A stretch of 64,000 nucleotides of DNA from Lawsonibacter faecis (GCF_014287675.1 NZ_JACOPQ010000002.1:372001-436000); one strand, 5' to 3'; counted from the stretch's first letter, positions 8,145-17,675 are shown. The notes: generated by a model from the letters alone, not told the origin. Translations and numbers: made by a program.

Positions 8145-9878
8145 ATGGCAAAACGCTCGCCAAGGCTGATTTTCACCGAGGAAGAACGCGCCCTGCCGGA
8201 GCTGGAACGAGCTGTCCGCAAGGCGGACAGGGCGGCGGTTAAGCTGGAGAAGGCCGAAGCGAAAATTCCCAAGAAAACCGTTAAGGTCAAAAAGCGCGTT
8301 GTGGACAGTGAGAGCGGCAAGGTCACGACGCGCCTTTTCTTTGAGGAGGCGGACAAAAAGCGTCCGCCCTCCAAGCTGGCGCACGCCGCAAGGAAAGCGC
8401 CGCCGGATACCGTCCGCAGCGCAGTCCACCGCAAGCTCCGGGAGGAGGGCGACGACAACCCCGGCACGGAGGCGGCGAACACCCTGACCGAGACGGCGGA
8501 GCGCACCTGGCGCATTGCGGAATCGGCGCACCGCTCCCATGCGGAAAAGCCCTACCGCAGGGCGGACAAGGCGGAAGCCGGCGCAGACAAAGCCAATCTC
8601 AAGGCGCTGAACAAACAGTACGAGCAGGAATACGGCAGGGCTTCCAACCCCTATTCCCGCTGGCAGCAGAAGCAGGCCATTAAAAAGGAATACGCCGCCG
8701 CAAAAGCGGGGAACGGCGCGAGGAACACCGTCAAAGCGTCCGAGACCACTGCAAAGGCGGCCGGGCGCGCCGCCGAGGGAAGCAAGGAACTCGGCAGCTT
8801 TTTTGTCCGGCACAAGAAGGGCTTCCTCATCGCGGGCGGTATCGCCGCCGCGATACTGCTGCTCATGACCTGCATTTCCTCCTGCTCCACGCTGTTTCAG
8901 GGCGGCGTCTCCGGTATTGTGTCCTCCACCTACCCGCTGGAGGATGCGGATATGCTGGCGGCGGAAGCCGCCTACTGCGCCATGGAGGACGAGCTGCGGG
9001 AATACCTGAACAGCTACGAAAGCACCCACGATTACAACGAGTACCACTTCGACCTGGACGAGATTGAGCACGACCCCTATGTGCTCATTTCCATGATTAC
9101 CGCCCTCAAGGGCGGAGAATGGACGATTGACGAAATAGGCGGGATTCTGGAGACGCTGTTTGAAAAGCAGTATATCTTAACGGAAACCGTCGCCACGGAA
9201 ACCAGATACCGCACCGAAACGCGCATCGGCTACTACACCGACGAAAACGGCAATCTGCAAAGCTACGAGTACGAGGCGGAGGTTCCCTACACCTGGTATA
9301 TCTGCCATGTGGAGCTGGAAAATTTCAACCTCTCCCATGTACCGGTGCATATCATGTCCCACGATCAGCTCTCCATGTACGCCGTGTATATGAGCGTGCT
9401 GGGCAACCGTCCCGACCTGTTCCCCGGCTCCCCGTATGTGAACCGGTACTACCACACCCAGTATGAGAAGTACGAGATACCCCCGGAGGCGCTGGCGGAC
9501 GAGCAATTCGCCGCAGTTATAAAGGAAGCGGAAAAGTATCTGGGCTACCCCTATATCTGGGGCGGCAGCTCGCCCGCCACCTCCTTCGACTGCTCCGGCT
9601 TCGTTTCGTATGTCTACAACAACTGCGGCCTGCATTGGAGCTTCGGCAGGCTGGGCGCGGAGGGGCTGCGGGGCATGTGCGCCTATGTCTCCCCGGAGAG
9701 CGCCCGTCCCGGCGACCTGATCTTCTTTGAAAAAACCTACGACACCGCAGGCGCGTCCCATGTGGGCATCTATGTGGGCAATAACAGGATGCTCCACTGC
9801 GGCGACCCCATTCACTACGCTTCCATCGACACGAGCTACTGGCGAAGCCATTTTCTCCAATTCGGCAGATTGCCTTAG
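8145..9878 (+). CDS. Membrane-anchored NlpC/P60 peptidoglycan hydrolase (VirB1-like role)
   Basis: 577 residues from ATG 8145, which has GAGGTGAT at the right distance; upstream in-frame GTG and ATG codons overlap that site. The N-terminal ~220 residues are charged and cytoplasmic. One membrane segment follows (residues ~225-246, GGIAAAILLLMT). The outer part contains a CTn-specific domain and a C-terminal NlpC/P60 domain with FDCSGFVSYVY (catalytic Cys near 482) and SHVGIYVGN (catalytic His near 537). The enzyme should open the donor wall for the mating channel. No separate lysozyme domain is evident, unlike Tn916 Orf14. Confidence 0.92.
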   Translation: MAKRSPRLIFTEEERALPELERAVRKADRAAVKLEKAEAKIPKKTVKVKKRVVDSESGKVTTRLFFEEADKKRPPSKLAHAARKAPPDTVRSAVHRKLREEGDDNPGTEAANTLTETAERTWRIAESAHRSHAEKPYRRADKAEAGADKANLKALNKQYEQEYGRASNPYSRWQQKQAIKKEYAAAKAGNGARNTVKASETTAKAAGRAAEGSKELGSFFVRHKKGFLIAGGIAAAILLLMTCISSCSTLFQGGVSGIVSSTYPLEDADMLAAEAAYCAMEDELREYLNSYESTHDYNEYHFDLDEIEHDPYVLISMITALKGGEWTIDEIGGILETLFEKQYILTETVATETRYRTETRIGYYTDENGNLQSYEYEAEVPYTWYICHVELENFNLSHVPVHIMSHDQLSMYAVYMSVLGNRPDLFPGSPYVNRYYHTQYEKYEIPPEALADEQFAAVIKEAEKYLGYPYIWGGSSPATSFDCSGFVSYVYNNCGLHWSFGRLGAEGLRGMCAYVSPESARPGDLIFFEKTYDTAGASHVGIYVGNNRMLHCGDPIHYASIDTSYWRSHFLQFGRLP

Positions 9879-9911
9879 CAACAACCATATCAACGCAAAA
9901 AGGAGGATGTT

Positions 9912-10166
9912 ATGAACCCGCGACTTGAAAAGCTGCGTCAGGAGCGCGAGAAGCTGGCGGAAAAGCTCGCATCGCTGACCGCACGGCTCAAAGCCCTGGA
10001 CGAGCAGATTCTGAAGCTGGAAAACACGGATATTGTGGGCATCGTCCGCGAGAATGGACTGACCATCGAGCAGCTGGCGGCGCTGATGGCGATGCTGGAA
10101 AAGCGTCCCACGGCGGCGCTGCCCGACGAATACAGAAAAACGGAGGAATTTATGGATGAAGAATAA
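9912..10166 (+). CDS. DUF4315 small coiled-coil ICE protein
   Basis: An 84-residue protein that starts after AGGAGG. Residues 1-45 form a heptad-rich helix (LRQEREKLAEKLASL and so on), followed by a short conserved domain with IVGIVRENGLTIEQLAAL. This matches DUF4315, found between the NlpC/P60 and DUF4366 genes of CTn elements. Function is unknown; it may be a small assembly factor. Its end overlaps the next gene by 11 nt. Confidence 0.85.
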   Translation: MNPRLEKLRQEREKLAEKLASLTARLKALDEQILKLENTDIVGIVRENGLTIEQLAALMAMLEKRPTAALPDEYRKTEEFMDEE

Positions 10167-11292
10167 ATGGAGATTTTTTGCCGTGATAATGGCCGTCGTG
10201 CTCTGCATGACGGTCTTTTCCGTTACGGCCTATGCAGGCGGCGATATGGTCGATTCGACAATGGGCGACCCGACCATGGAAACCCCAACTGCAACTACAC
10301 AGCCGGAGAATACGAATACTGGTGAGCAGACCCCAAACGGACAGACCCTGACCGTGTTTGTGACCGAAAATGCGGATGGGAGCCATACCGTGACCATCGG
10401 GGATCGGAGCTGGACGCTTCCCGCCAAACGGGAGCAGGCCGGAAAGGTGGTCAACGTCCGCACCTATTTGAACCTGCGCACCGGCCCCGGCACGGACTAC
10501 ACTGTGATTGGGCATCTGCTCAACGGCGCGGAGGTGAAGGTGCTGGAGGAAAGCAACGGCTGGTACAAGGTGGTCGTGCCGGAGCAGACCGGCTATGTAT
10601 ACGGCAAATACCTTGAGGTTCTCAACACCTCTGCGGGAGGCGGTGAGAACGACACGGATACTGCGGGACTGCTGGAGATACTGCTGCAATATTACGCCGC
10701 TGCCGGAGGTTCCGCGCCCTTGACCCCGGACGGCAACCTGACGCTCATGGACGATATCGGCTCCGCTTTCGGCGCAGGCAAGCAGTTCATCACCGTGACG
10801 ACCAAGGGCGGCAACACCTTTTATCTCATCATCGACCGGGACGACAAGGGCAATGAGAACGTCCATTTCCTGAATCTTGTGGACGAGGCCGACCTGCTGG
10901 CTCTGACCAAGGACGGCGAGAGCATCGTCCCCGCCTGCTCCTGCACGGACAAATGCGCTGTGGGCAAAATCAACACGGGCTGCAAGGTGTGCAGAACCAA
11001 TATGAGCGAGTGCGCGGGCAAGGAAGTGACGGAACCCACGCCACAGCCCGCCGAGCCTGCGGAGACCGCGCCCGAAAAGAGCGCCAACGGCGCGGGGCTT
11101 GTTGTGGTCGTCCTCCTGCTCCTGCTGGGCGGCGGCGGTGCACTGTACTGGTTCAAGCTCCGCAAGCCCAAGGCCGACACCCGTGGGGCGGACGATCTGG
11201 ACGATTACGACTACGGCGAGGACGAGGAAGATGAGGATTACGAGTTTGAAGATGAAAACACTGCTGACAGTGAGGAGGACAAAAACCAATGA
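10156..11292 (+). CDS. Secreted or surface DUF4366 protein with SH3 domain
   Basis: 378 residues. A signal peptide (residues 1-27, ending TAYAGG) is followed by a low-complexity T/P-rich part. A bacterial SH3 domain follows (about 97-158, with YLNLRTGPGTDYTVIG and GYVYGKYL). The DUF4366 region ends in a cysteine-rich stretch (CSCTDKC, CKVCRTNMSEC). A C-terminal membrane segment (about 314-337) and a very acidic tail close the protein. It is probably anchored facing outside and binds cell wall through the SH3 domain. The start is the ATG 9 nt after GGAGG. The stop overlaps the topoisomerase start. Confidence 0.88.
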   Translation: MKNKWRFFAVIMAVVLCMTVFSVTAYAGGDMVDSTMGDPTMETPTATTQPENTNTGEQTPNGQTLTVFVTENADGSHTVTIGDRSWTLPAKREQAGKVVNVRTYLNLRTGPGTDYTVIGHLLNGAEVKVLEESNGWYKVVVPEQTGYVYGKYLEVLNTSAGGGENDTDTAGLLEILLQYYAAAGGSAPLTPDGNLTLMDDIGSAFGAGKQFITVTTKGGNTFYLIIDRDDKGNENVHFLNLVDEADLLALTKDGESIVPACSCTDKCAVGKINTGCKVCRTNMSECAGKEVTEPTPQPAEPAETAPEKSANGAGLVVVVLLLLLGGGGALYWFKLRKPKADTRGADDLDDYDYGEDEEDEDYEFEDENTADSEEDKNQ

Positions 11293-13346
11293 TGAATACG
11301 ACCTGTTACCGGCTTGTTGTGTGTGAAAAGCCCTCCGTGGCAAGGAGCATTGCCGCCGTTCTTGGCGCAGGCAAACGCGGGGACGGCTTTCTTTCGGGTG
11401 GCGGCTATCTCGTTTCCTGGTGCTTCGGGCATCTTGCGGAGCTTTCGGATGCGGACGCCTACGATGAAAAGTACGGCAAATGGCGAAGGGAGGACTTGCC
11501 CATCCTGCCGGATAGCTGGCAGTACACCGTATCAAGGGACAAGCAGAAGCAGATGAACACCCTCCGCGCCCTCATGCACAGAGAGGACGTTTGCGAGGTC
11601 GTCAACGCCTGCGACGCCGGACGCGAGGGCGAGCTGATCTTCCGCACAGCGTATAATCTCAACAACTGCCGCAAGCGCGTAAAGCGGCTCTGGATCTCCT
11701 CCATGGAGGATGCGGCGATTCTCCATGGTTTTGACAATCTCCGCGACGGCGCGGAGTACGACAACCTCTACGCCTCCGCCCTCTGCCGCAGCAAGGCGGA
11801 CTGGCTGGTGGGTATCAACGCCACCCGCCTGTTTTCCGTGATGTACCACCGCACCCTGAACGTGGGGCGCGTGGTATCGCCCACGCTTGCGCTGCTGGTG
11901 CAGCGGGAAGCGGAGATCAATGCCTTTCAGCCGGAGAGCTTCTACACCGTCCATCTGGACTTTGACGGCTTCTCCGCCGCAGGCGGGCGCATGAAGGAGC
12001 AGGCAGAGGCGGAGCGGCTTGCCGGGGACTGCAACTGCAAGACCGCCGCTGTTACCTCCGTCGTGCAGACGGAAAAGACAGAGAAAGCCCCGGCGCTCTA
12101 CGACCTGACCACGCTCCAGCGGGACGCGAACCGCTTGCTTGGGTACACGGCGCAGCAGACGCTGGATTATCTGCAAAGCCTTTATGAAAAGAAGCTCTGC
12201 ACCTACCCCCGCACCGACAGCCGCTATCTCACCGACGATATGGAGGGTGGCGTAAACGCGCTGGCGCTGTGCTGCGCGGGCATCTGCGGCACGGAGCTGC
12301 CCGCAGCCGTCTATTCGGGGCAGGTGTGCAGCAGCAAAAAGGTCAGCGACCACCACGCCGTCGTTCCCACCATGGCGGCGGGCGAAACGGACTTGGAAAC
12401 CTTGCCCGCAGGCGAACGGGAGATCCTGCGCCTTGTTTCCCGTCAGGTGCTTATGGCGGTCAGCGCGCCCTTCGTCTATCTGGAGACCGAGGCAAGGCTG
12501 GACTGCGGCGGAAATGCCTTTGCCGCTAAGGGAAAAATGGTGATTCAGCTCGGTTGGAAAGCATATGCGGATGCGGAGCTTACGGACAAGGCCCTCCCGG
12601 AGCTTTCCGAGGGACAGATGCTTCCCGTTTCCTCCTGCGCGGTCAAAGAGGGAAAAACGACCCCGCCCAAACACTTCACGGAAGATACCCTCCTCTCTGC
12701 TATGGAGACGGCGGGCAAGGAGGATATGCCGGAGGATGCGGAGCGGCGCGGGCTGGGAACTCCCGCGACCCGGGCGGCGGTCATTGAAAAACTGGTGGCC
12801 ACGGGCTTTGCGGAGCGCAGAAAGGCGAAAAAGGCTGTTCGCCTCGTTCCCACCGAAGCGGGCGTGTCCCTCATTACCGTGCTGCCCGAACAGCTCCAGT
12901 CCCCGCTGCTCACCGCCGAATGGGAGCACCGCCTCAAGGAGATCGAATGCGGCGAGCTGGGCGCGGACGAGTTCCTCGCCGGCATCTGCGATATGGTCGC
13001 AGCGCTGGTTCGGGACGCTGCGCCTGTGGACGGCGCGGAGGTGCTGTTCCCCTCCGGCAGACCCGTTGTGGGCAAATGCCCCCGCTGCGGTGCAGAGGTC
13101 ACGGAGAGCAAAAACGGCTATTTCTGCGAGAGACGGAGCTGCAAGTTCGGGCTGTGGCGGGACAACCGCTTCCTTGCCGCCAAGAAGATTAGCCTGACAA
13201 AGAAGATGGCTTCCTCGCTCCTGACGCAGGGACGCGCCTATGCCAGCGGTATCTACTCCGAGAAAACCGGCAAGACCTACGACGCATTCATCCTGCTGGA
13301 GGACGACGGCGCGCGTTCCTCCTATAAGCTGGACTTCACCAAATGA
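11289..13346 (+). CDS. topB: DNA topoisomerase III (type IA)
   Basis: A 685-residue type IA topoisomerase as carried by most CTn elements, thought to resolve linked DNA during transfer or replication of the excised circle. The N-terminal Toprim domain starts LVVCEKPSVARSIAAVLGAG and has NACDAGREGELIF. The catalytic tyrosine lies in CTYPRTDSRYLTDD near residue 306. The C-terminus carries a topoisomerase zinc-ribbon-like motif, CPRCG with CERRSCKFGLW. Length and order are normal. A strong terminator follows, so this closes the transfer operon. Confidence 0.95.
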   Translation: MMNTTCYRLVVCEKPSVARSIAAVLGAGKRGDGFLSGGGYLVSWCFGHLAELSDADAYDEKYGKWRREDLPILPDSWQYTVSRDKQKQMNTLRALMHREDVCEVVNACDAGREGELIFRTAYNLNNCRKRVKRLWISSMEDAAILHGFDNLRDGAEYDNLYASALCRSKADWLVGINATRLFSVMYHRTLNVGRVVSPTLALLVQREAEINAFQPESFYTVHLDFDGFSAAGGRMKEQAEAERLAGDCNCKTAAVTSVVQTEKTEKAPALYDLTTLQRDANRLLGYTAQQTLDYLQSLYEKKLCTYPRTDSRYLTDDMEGGVNALALCCAGICGTELPAAVYSGQVCSSKKVSDHHAVVPTMAAGETDLETLPAGEREILRLVSRQVLMAVSAPFVYLETEARLDCGGNAFAAKGKMVIQLGWKAYADAELTDKALPELSEGQMLPVSSCAVKEGKTTPPKHFTEDTLLSAMETAGKEDMPEDAERRGLGTPATRAAVIEKLVATGFAERRKAKKAVRLVPTEAGVSLITVLPEQLQSPLLTAEWEHRLKEIECGELGADEFLAGICDMVAALVRDAAPVDGAEVLFPSGRPVVGKCPRCGAEVTESKNGYFCERRSCKFGLWRDNRFLAAKKISLTKKMASSLLTQGRAYASGIYSEKTGKTYDAFILLEDDGARSSYKLDFTK

Positions 13347-13354
13347 CCCTCACA

Positions 13355-13400
13355 GGCTCCCGCACGGGCGTTTCGTTCGCCTGCGGGAGCCGCTGTTTTT
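13355..13400 (+). terminator. Rho-independent terminator of the transfer operon
   Basis: A perfect 10-bp stem (GGCTCCCGCA at 13355-13364 with 13382-13391) is followed by GCTGTTTTT. Confidence 0.88.
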
Positions 13401-13428
13401 ACCATGAATCAAAGGAGGTATGCACGAA

Positions 13429-15603
13429 ATGGCTGAAAAACAGACCAACAAGGAACGGCTCAAGGATATCACCGACAGCATAGAGACGGGCATAAAGGAG
13501 CTGTTTGAGAGCGACAAATACAGGCAGTACCTTGCCACCATGAGCCGCTTTCACCGCTACAGCGTCAACAACACCATGCTCATCTATATGCAGCGCCCCG
13601 ACGCCACCCATGTGGCGGGCTTCAACAAATGGCGAGACCAGTTCGGAAGAAGCGTCAAAAAGGGCGAAAAGGGCATTAAGATCATCGCCCCCACGCCCTT
13701 CAAGAAGAAAATCGAGCAGCAGAAATTAGACCCCGACACCAAGCTCCCCCTGCGGGACGAGAACGGCGATATTATCACGGAGGAAAAGACGGTGCAGATT
13801 CCCATGTACAAGCCCGTGGTGGTGTTCGACGTGCAGCAGACCGCGGGCAAGCCCCTGCCGGAGCTGGCGGCGAACCTTACGGGGGACGTGCAGAATTACG
13901 GGGTGTTCATGGAAGCTCTGCGCCGCAGTGCGCCCGTACCCATCTTCTTTGAGAAGCTGGCGGAGAATATGGACGGTTACTTCTCCGTGGACAAACAGCG
14001 TATCGCTGTCCGCGAAGGCATGAGCGAGGTGCAGACGGTCTGCGCCGCCGTCCATGAGATCGCCCACTCCAGGCTCCACAATAAGGACGGGATCGGGGAA
14101 AAATATCAGGAGATTGAGCTGTTCGGCAAGCCCGCGCTGTTCTCCAACGGGCGCATCGACCGGGATAAGCTGCCGGAGGGCTTGTATGTATATGACCTGC
14201 GCGGCTCGGATTACGATCCGGGTATGCCGGTAACGCTTGAAAGCCATGTCACCGTCAATCACGCCGCCTCTGTCATCACAGCAGCGCCCATTGAGCTGCC
14301 GGAGCAAGGCTTTTTGTATCTGGGCGAGGACGGGCTGAACTTCACGGGCGGCGAGCAGACCGTGAAGGAGTTTTTGCACGCACAGTACCCGGAAAAGGCA
14401 AAGCTCTCCCGCGCCGCCGAGGAGATTCAGGCGGAGAGCATCTCCTTCGCCGTCTGCGCCTATTACGGCATTGAGACAGGCGAAAACAGCTTCGGGTATC
14501 TGGCGACCTGGGCAAAGGACAGGGAGCTGACCGAGCTTCGCGCATCGCTGGAGACCATCAACAGAACATCTTCTGCCCTGATTACGGATATCGACCGTCA
14601 TTACGCAGAAATATGCAAGGAGCGCGGACTGGATAAGGAACCGGAGAGTCTTGCCGCCCAGCCTGTGCAGGATATCGCCGTGCAGGAGCCGGAGCCGGTC
14701 ACAGCACCGGACAACGGCTGCGTCCCCGACCCTGCGATTTCTGTTGAGAGCATGAACGCCTACGGCTACACCGATTCCAATATGCTGCCGCTGACAAAGG
14801 AGCGTGCGCTGGAGCTCATGGAACAGGATGTAAGCGTGTATATGCTTCACACGGACAACACCGAGGCCATGGCGTTCGATGCAGAGGATATCCGCAGCTT
14901 TGACGGCATCTTCGGCGTGGAAGCCTCCGAATGGGAGACGGTCAAGGAACGCCTTGCGCCGCAGGACTATGAAAAGGCGTTTCTCAGTAACCCCGCCGAC
15001 AGCTTTGCCATCTATCAGCTTCGGGATAATGATAATACGGCGCAGCTCCGCTTTATGAACGCCGAGTATCTGGAGAAGAAGGGGCTTTCCATTGAAAAGG
15101 AGAATTACGCCGCCGTCTACGCGGGAAACCTCGACCGCAGGGGCGATACGCAGGACAGGTTGAACGAGCTGTATGAGACCTTCAACCTCCGCCGCCCGGA
15201 GGATTTTCGCGGCCACAGCCTGTCCGTCAGCGACATCGTGGCGCTGAAGCAGAACGGCGTGGTATCCTGTCATTACGTTGATTCCCGGGGCTTCAAGGCG
15301 CTGCCCGACTTCCTCAAGCCGGAAAACTATCTCAAAAACGCGGAGATGGCCATGGAGGACGATTACGGCATGATCGACGGCGTTATCAACAACGGGCCGA
15401 AGCAGACCGTGGCGGAGCTGGAGGAACAGGCAAAGTCCGGCAAGCCCATCTCCCTCATGGAGCTGGCGCAGGCGGCGCGCCGGGAACAGGCGCAGGCGTC
15501 ACGGCAGGAGAAGAAGCCCTCCGTGCTGGCAAAGCTCTGTCCTCCCGTCAACGAGCCGAAAAAGACAGCGCGTTCAAAGCGCGCGGAAAGAGAGCTGCTA
15601 TGA
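13429..15603 (+). CDS. ArdC-N / zinc-protease-like / YodL multidomain protein
   Basis: 724 residues from ATG 13429 (AAAGGAGG 10 nt upstream; the ATG at 13420 is too close to it). Residues ~1-130 are the ArdC-type ssDNA-binding N-terminal domain (FHRYSVNNTMLIYMQRPDA, VKKGEKGIKI). A metal-site-like CAAVHEIAHSRLHN lies near residue 210, as in ArdC proteins. A YodL domain follows (about 440-500, YGYTDSNMLPLTKERALEL), then a DUF4316-like part. ArdC of IncW plasmid pSa is an antirestriction protein known to travel into the recipient; a similar protective role is inferred. The C-terminus carries KPSVLAKL, shared with other ICE proteins. Confidence 0.88.
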   Translation: MAEKQTNKERLKDITDSIETGIKELFESDKYRQYLATMSRFHRYSVNNTMLIYMQRPDATHVAGFNKWRDQFGRSVKKGEKGIKIIAPTPFKKKIEQQKLDPDTKLPLRDENGDIITEEKTVQIPMYKPVVVFDVQQTAGKPLPELAANLTGDVQNYGVFMEALRRSAPVPIFFEKLAENMDGYFSVDKQRIAVREGMSEVQTVCAAVHEIAHSRLHNKDGIGEKYQEIELFGKPALFSNGRIDRDKLPEGLYVYDLRGSDYDPGMPVTLESHVTVNHAASVITAAPIELPEQGFLYLGEDGLNFTGGEQTVKEFLHAQYPEKAKLSRAAEEIQAESISFAVCAYYGIETGENSFGYLATWAKDRELTELRASLETINRTSSALITDIDRHYAEICKERGLDKEPESLAAQPVQDIAVQEPEPVTAPDNGCVPDPAISVESMNAYGYTDSNMLPLTKERALELMEQDVSVYMLHTDNTEAMAFDAEDIRSFDGIFGVEASEWETVKERLAPQDYEKAFLSNPADSFAIYQLRDNDNTAQLRFMNAEYLEKKGLSIEKENYAAVYAGNLDRRGDTQDRLNELYETFNLRRPEDFRGHSLSVSDIVALKQNGVVSCHYVDSRGFKALPDFLKPENYLKNAEMAMEDDYGMIDGVINNGPKQTVAELEEQAKSGKPISLMELAQAARREQAQASRQEKKPSVLAKLCPPVNEPKKTARSKRAERELL

Positions 15604-15821
15604 TGAATTTTACCAACGATGAAATGAACCTCATGTGCATCTACCAGAGCGACAGCCGCAGCGGGCTGATTGCCGCCCTCACCGAAATGCGCGGATATTT
15701 GGACGAGGACGAAGCCGAGCTGCGGGAGCTGACCGACAGCGCCCTGCAAAAGCTGGGGGAAATCACCGATGAGGACTTCGCGGAGCTGGAGCTGGTGCCG
15801 GACTTCGACACGGACGAATAA
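15600..15821 (+). CDS. Transposon-transfer-assisting (TTAF) family protein
   Basis: A small acidic 73-residue protein beginning MMNFTNDEMNLMCIYQ, typical of the family annotated as transposon-transfer assisting. The start overlaps the stop of the ArdC/YodL gene. The exact role is unknown; the family always travels with CTn genes. A terminator follows directly. In simpler elements the next gene would be the giant methylase/helicase; here the AbiE module lies between them. Confidence 0.82.
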   Translation: MMNFTNDEMNLMCIYQSDSRSGLIAALTEMRGYLDEDEAELRELTDSALQKLGEITDEDFAELELVPDFDTDE

Positions 15822-15830
15822 GGCGGATTC

Positions 15831-15867
15831 AGCGGGAGCGGCTTTCGGGTCGCTCCCGCTTTGCTTT
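15831..15867 (+). terminator. Rho-independent terminator
   Basis: AGCGGGAGCG (15831-15840) pairs perfectly with 15851-15860 around a 10-nt loop and is followed by TTGCTTT. Confidence 0.85.
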
Positions 15868-15874
15868 CACGATT

Positions 15875-15915
15875 CTATTTCCCAAAATCGAAAAAATATT
15901 GATTTTGGGAAATAG
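15875..15915. repeat. 15-bp perfect inverted repeat upstream of the AbiE module
   Basis: CTATTTCCCAAAATC (15875-15889) and its exact complement (15901-15915) flank an A/T-rich 11-nt spacer. The composition differs from the GC-rich backbone and it lies ~225 nt before abiEi. It could be an operator, the edge of the inserted module or a second terminator; the sequence does not decide. The rest of 15916-16090 holds no gene that I can see. Confidence 0.6.
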
Positions 15916-16094
15916 ATGGTGATGCTTCGCTTGTCTGCACTGCCGCATTGTTGGACAAAATGCGTGTATCCGCAAAAATGTTCAATAGATGCGGTTTGCC
16001 CTTCTCTTTACAAAAATGTCCGTTCGAGTGCGTAACATCCACGGAAAACGCACAGAATGAGCAGGAAAGAATCCGCACTATTTTTTGAAATCCC

Positions 16095-16123
16095 TTGATT
16101 TTCACCGGATAGTTGCGTATAAT
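16095..16123 (+). promoter_or_regulatory. SigA-type promoter of the AbiE operon
   Basis: TTGATT and TATAAT are separated by 17 nt and lie 19 nt before the abiEi start codon. Confidence 0.82.
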
Positions 16124-16142
16124 AAGACTGCGAGGTGAAAAT

Positions 16143-16724
16143 ATGATAAAGACAACAGCGATGCTACTGGAGGAACTGCGGGAATACGGTTCTCCGAAGT
16201 CAAAGCTCGCACGCATGGCGGAGCGGGGCGAATGCTTTCCCATTACAAGGGGACTATATGAAACTGACCGGAACGCTCCTGCGTACCTGCTTGCGGGCAG
16301 TATTTACGGGCCTTCATACATTTCCTTTGAATATGCCCTCAGCCGCTACGGGCTGATTCCCGAGGCGGTATATGCCGTTACCTGCGCCACCTTTGAAAAG
16401 AAAAAGAAAAAGAAGTACGAAACGCCCTTCGGAACCTTCACCTATCGGGATGTGCCGTCCGAGGCGTTTCCGCTGGGGATTCGGCTCGTGCAGGAGGGCG
16501 ATTATTTCTATCGGATCGCAGAGCCGGAAAAGGCTCTGTGCGACCGGCTCTATACTATGCCGCCCGTGCCGAACACACAGGAGCTTTTCCGGCTGCTGAC
16601 GGAGGATTTGCGGATTGAGGAATCGGAGATTGGGAAGCTGGACGGAAATAAGGTTTGCAAATACAGCGGAGCGTATCATTCCACGAACGTAAAGAAGCTC
16701 TGCTCGCTTTTAAGGAGGCTTTGA
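16143..16724 (+). CDS. abiEi: AbiEi-type antitoxin (type IV toxin-antitoxin)
   Basis: 193 residues from ATG 16143, placed after GAGGTGAAA; an upstream in-frame TTG lies inside the promoter. The N-terminal part is a winged-helix-like domain (MLLEELREYG ... RGECFPITRGLYE). The remainder matches the AbiEi antitoxin core (GPSYISFEYALSRYGLIPEAVYAVTCAT, PEKALCDRLY). In AbiE systems this protein represses its own promoter and neutralises AbiEii without direct binding. It is followed 1 nt later by abiEii with its own AAGGAGG. The pair probably serves phage abortive infection or ICE maintenance. Confidence 0.9.
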   Translation: MIKTTAMLLEELREYGSPKSKLARMAERGECFPITRGLYETDRNAPAYLLAGSIYGPSYISFEYALSRYGLIPEAVYAVTCATFEKKKKKKYETPFGTFTYRDVPSEAFPLGIRLVQEGDYFYRIAEPEKALCDRLYTMPPVPNTQELFRLLTEDLRIEESEIGKLDGNKVCKYSGAYHSTNVKKLCSLLRRL

Positions 16725-16725
16725 C

Positions 16726-17592
16726 ATGAACAGCGCCATTGAACAGATGCTGAAAAGCTACCATGTAGAGAATATCTACGACAGAAAGAACGCCATGAAG
16801 GAAATCATGCAGGAAATTGTGCTCTGCGGCTTGTCCCGTGCGGGCTTCTTCAAAAAAGCGGCGTTCTACGGCGGAACCGCCCTGCGAATTTTCTACGGTC
16901 TCGACCGCTTTTCCGAGGATCTGGATTTTTCGCTGGAAGCGGAGGATTTGGACTTTGACCTGACGGCCTACTTTCCCGTGCTGGAGAAGGAAGTGAAAGC
17001 CTTTGGGCTGAACGTGGAGATTCAGGAAAAGGAAAAGACAAAAGAAAGCACCATCCGCTCCGCCTTCCTGAAGGGGAACACAAAGGAACATCTCCTGCTG
17101 TTCTACGCGGATGAAAAGGTGGCGGGAAGCGTAGCGAAGAATGAAGCGGTCAAGATTAAGTTCGAGGTGGACGTTAACCCGCCCGCCTTCGCCGCATTCG
17201 AGCACAAATACCGGCTGCTGCCCGTGCCGTATGAGGTGCGGCTGTACGATATGCCCTCCCTGTTCGCAGGAAAAATCCATGCGGTCATCTGCCGTGCGTG
17301 GCAAAGCCGCATCAAGGGCAGGGATCTTTACGACTATGTATTCTATCTTTCAAGGGGTGCGGCGGTCAATCAAAAACACCTTCGGGCACGATTGATTGAT
17401 TCCGGATATATTTCTGCCGATGCGGACTGTTCCTTGCCGAAAATCAAAGCGATGCTGGCGGAACGCTTCGACAGCATCGATTACGCACAGGCAAGGCAGG
17501 ATGTGGAGCCGTTCATTCACGATTCCTCCGTGCTGAATATCTGGAGCGCAGACTTTTTCAAACAAATCACGGAGGGACTGACTGCGGTATAG
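16726..17592 (+). CDS. abiEii: AbiEii-type nucleotidyltransferase toxin
   Basis: 288 residues with the nucleotidyltransferase signature of AbiEii/AbiGii (DUF1814): GGTALRIFYGLDR near residue 48, then SEDLDFSL near 62, and later SLFAGKIHAVICRAW and KGRDLYDYVFY. The catalytic G-G and D-x-D positions are intact, so it should be active. Known AbiEii toxins use nucleotides to block growth during phage infection. Length is normal. A terminator follows and isolates the module from the downstream backbone gene. Confidence 0.92.
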   Translation: MNSAIEQMLKSYHVENIYDRKNAMKEIMQEIVLCGLSRAGFFKKAAFYGGTALRIFYGLDRFSEDLDFSLEAEDLDFDLTAYFPVLEKEVKAFGLNVEIQEKEKTKESTIRSAFLKGNTKEHLLLFYADEKVAGSVAKNEAVKIKFEVDVNPPAFAAFEHKYRLLPVPYEVRLYDMPSLFAGKIHAVICRAWQSRIKGRDLYDYVFYLSRGAAVNQKHLRARLIDSGYISADADCSLPKIKAMLAERFDSIDYAQARQDVEPFIHDSSVLNIWSADFFKQITEGLTAV

Positions 17593-17624
17593 TCCCCGAC
17601 TGAAAACCGAATACCGCCCTTACA

Positions 17625-17652
17625 TAGAGCGTCCGTTCCGGGCGCTCTAAAT
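17625..17652 (+). terminator. Hairpin terminator after abiEii
   Basis: TAGAGCGTCC (17625-17634) pairs with GGGCGCTCTA (17640-17649) with one G-T wobble; AATTT follows. Confidence 0.6.
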
Positions 17653-17675
17653 TTATGCCATGAAGGAGGAACAAT

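Noticed and set aside
7206..9071. 621-codon open frame on the minus strand
   Set aside because: It is antisense to the BRO and NlpC/P60 genes and matches no family.
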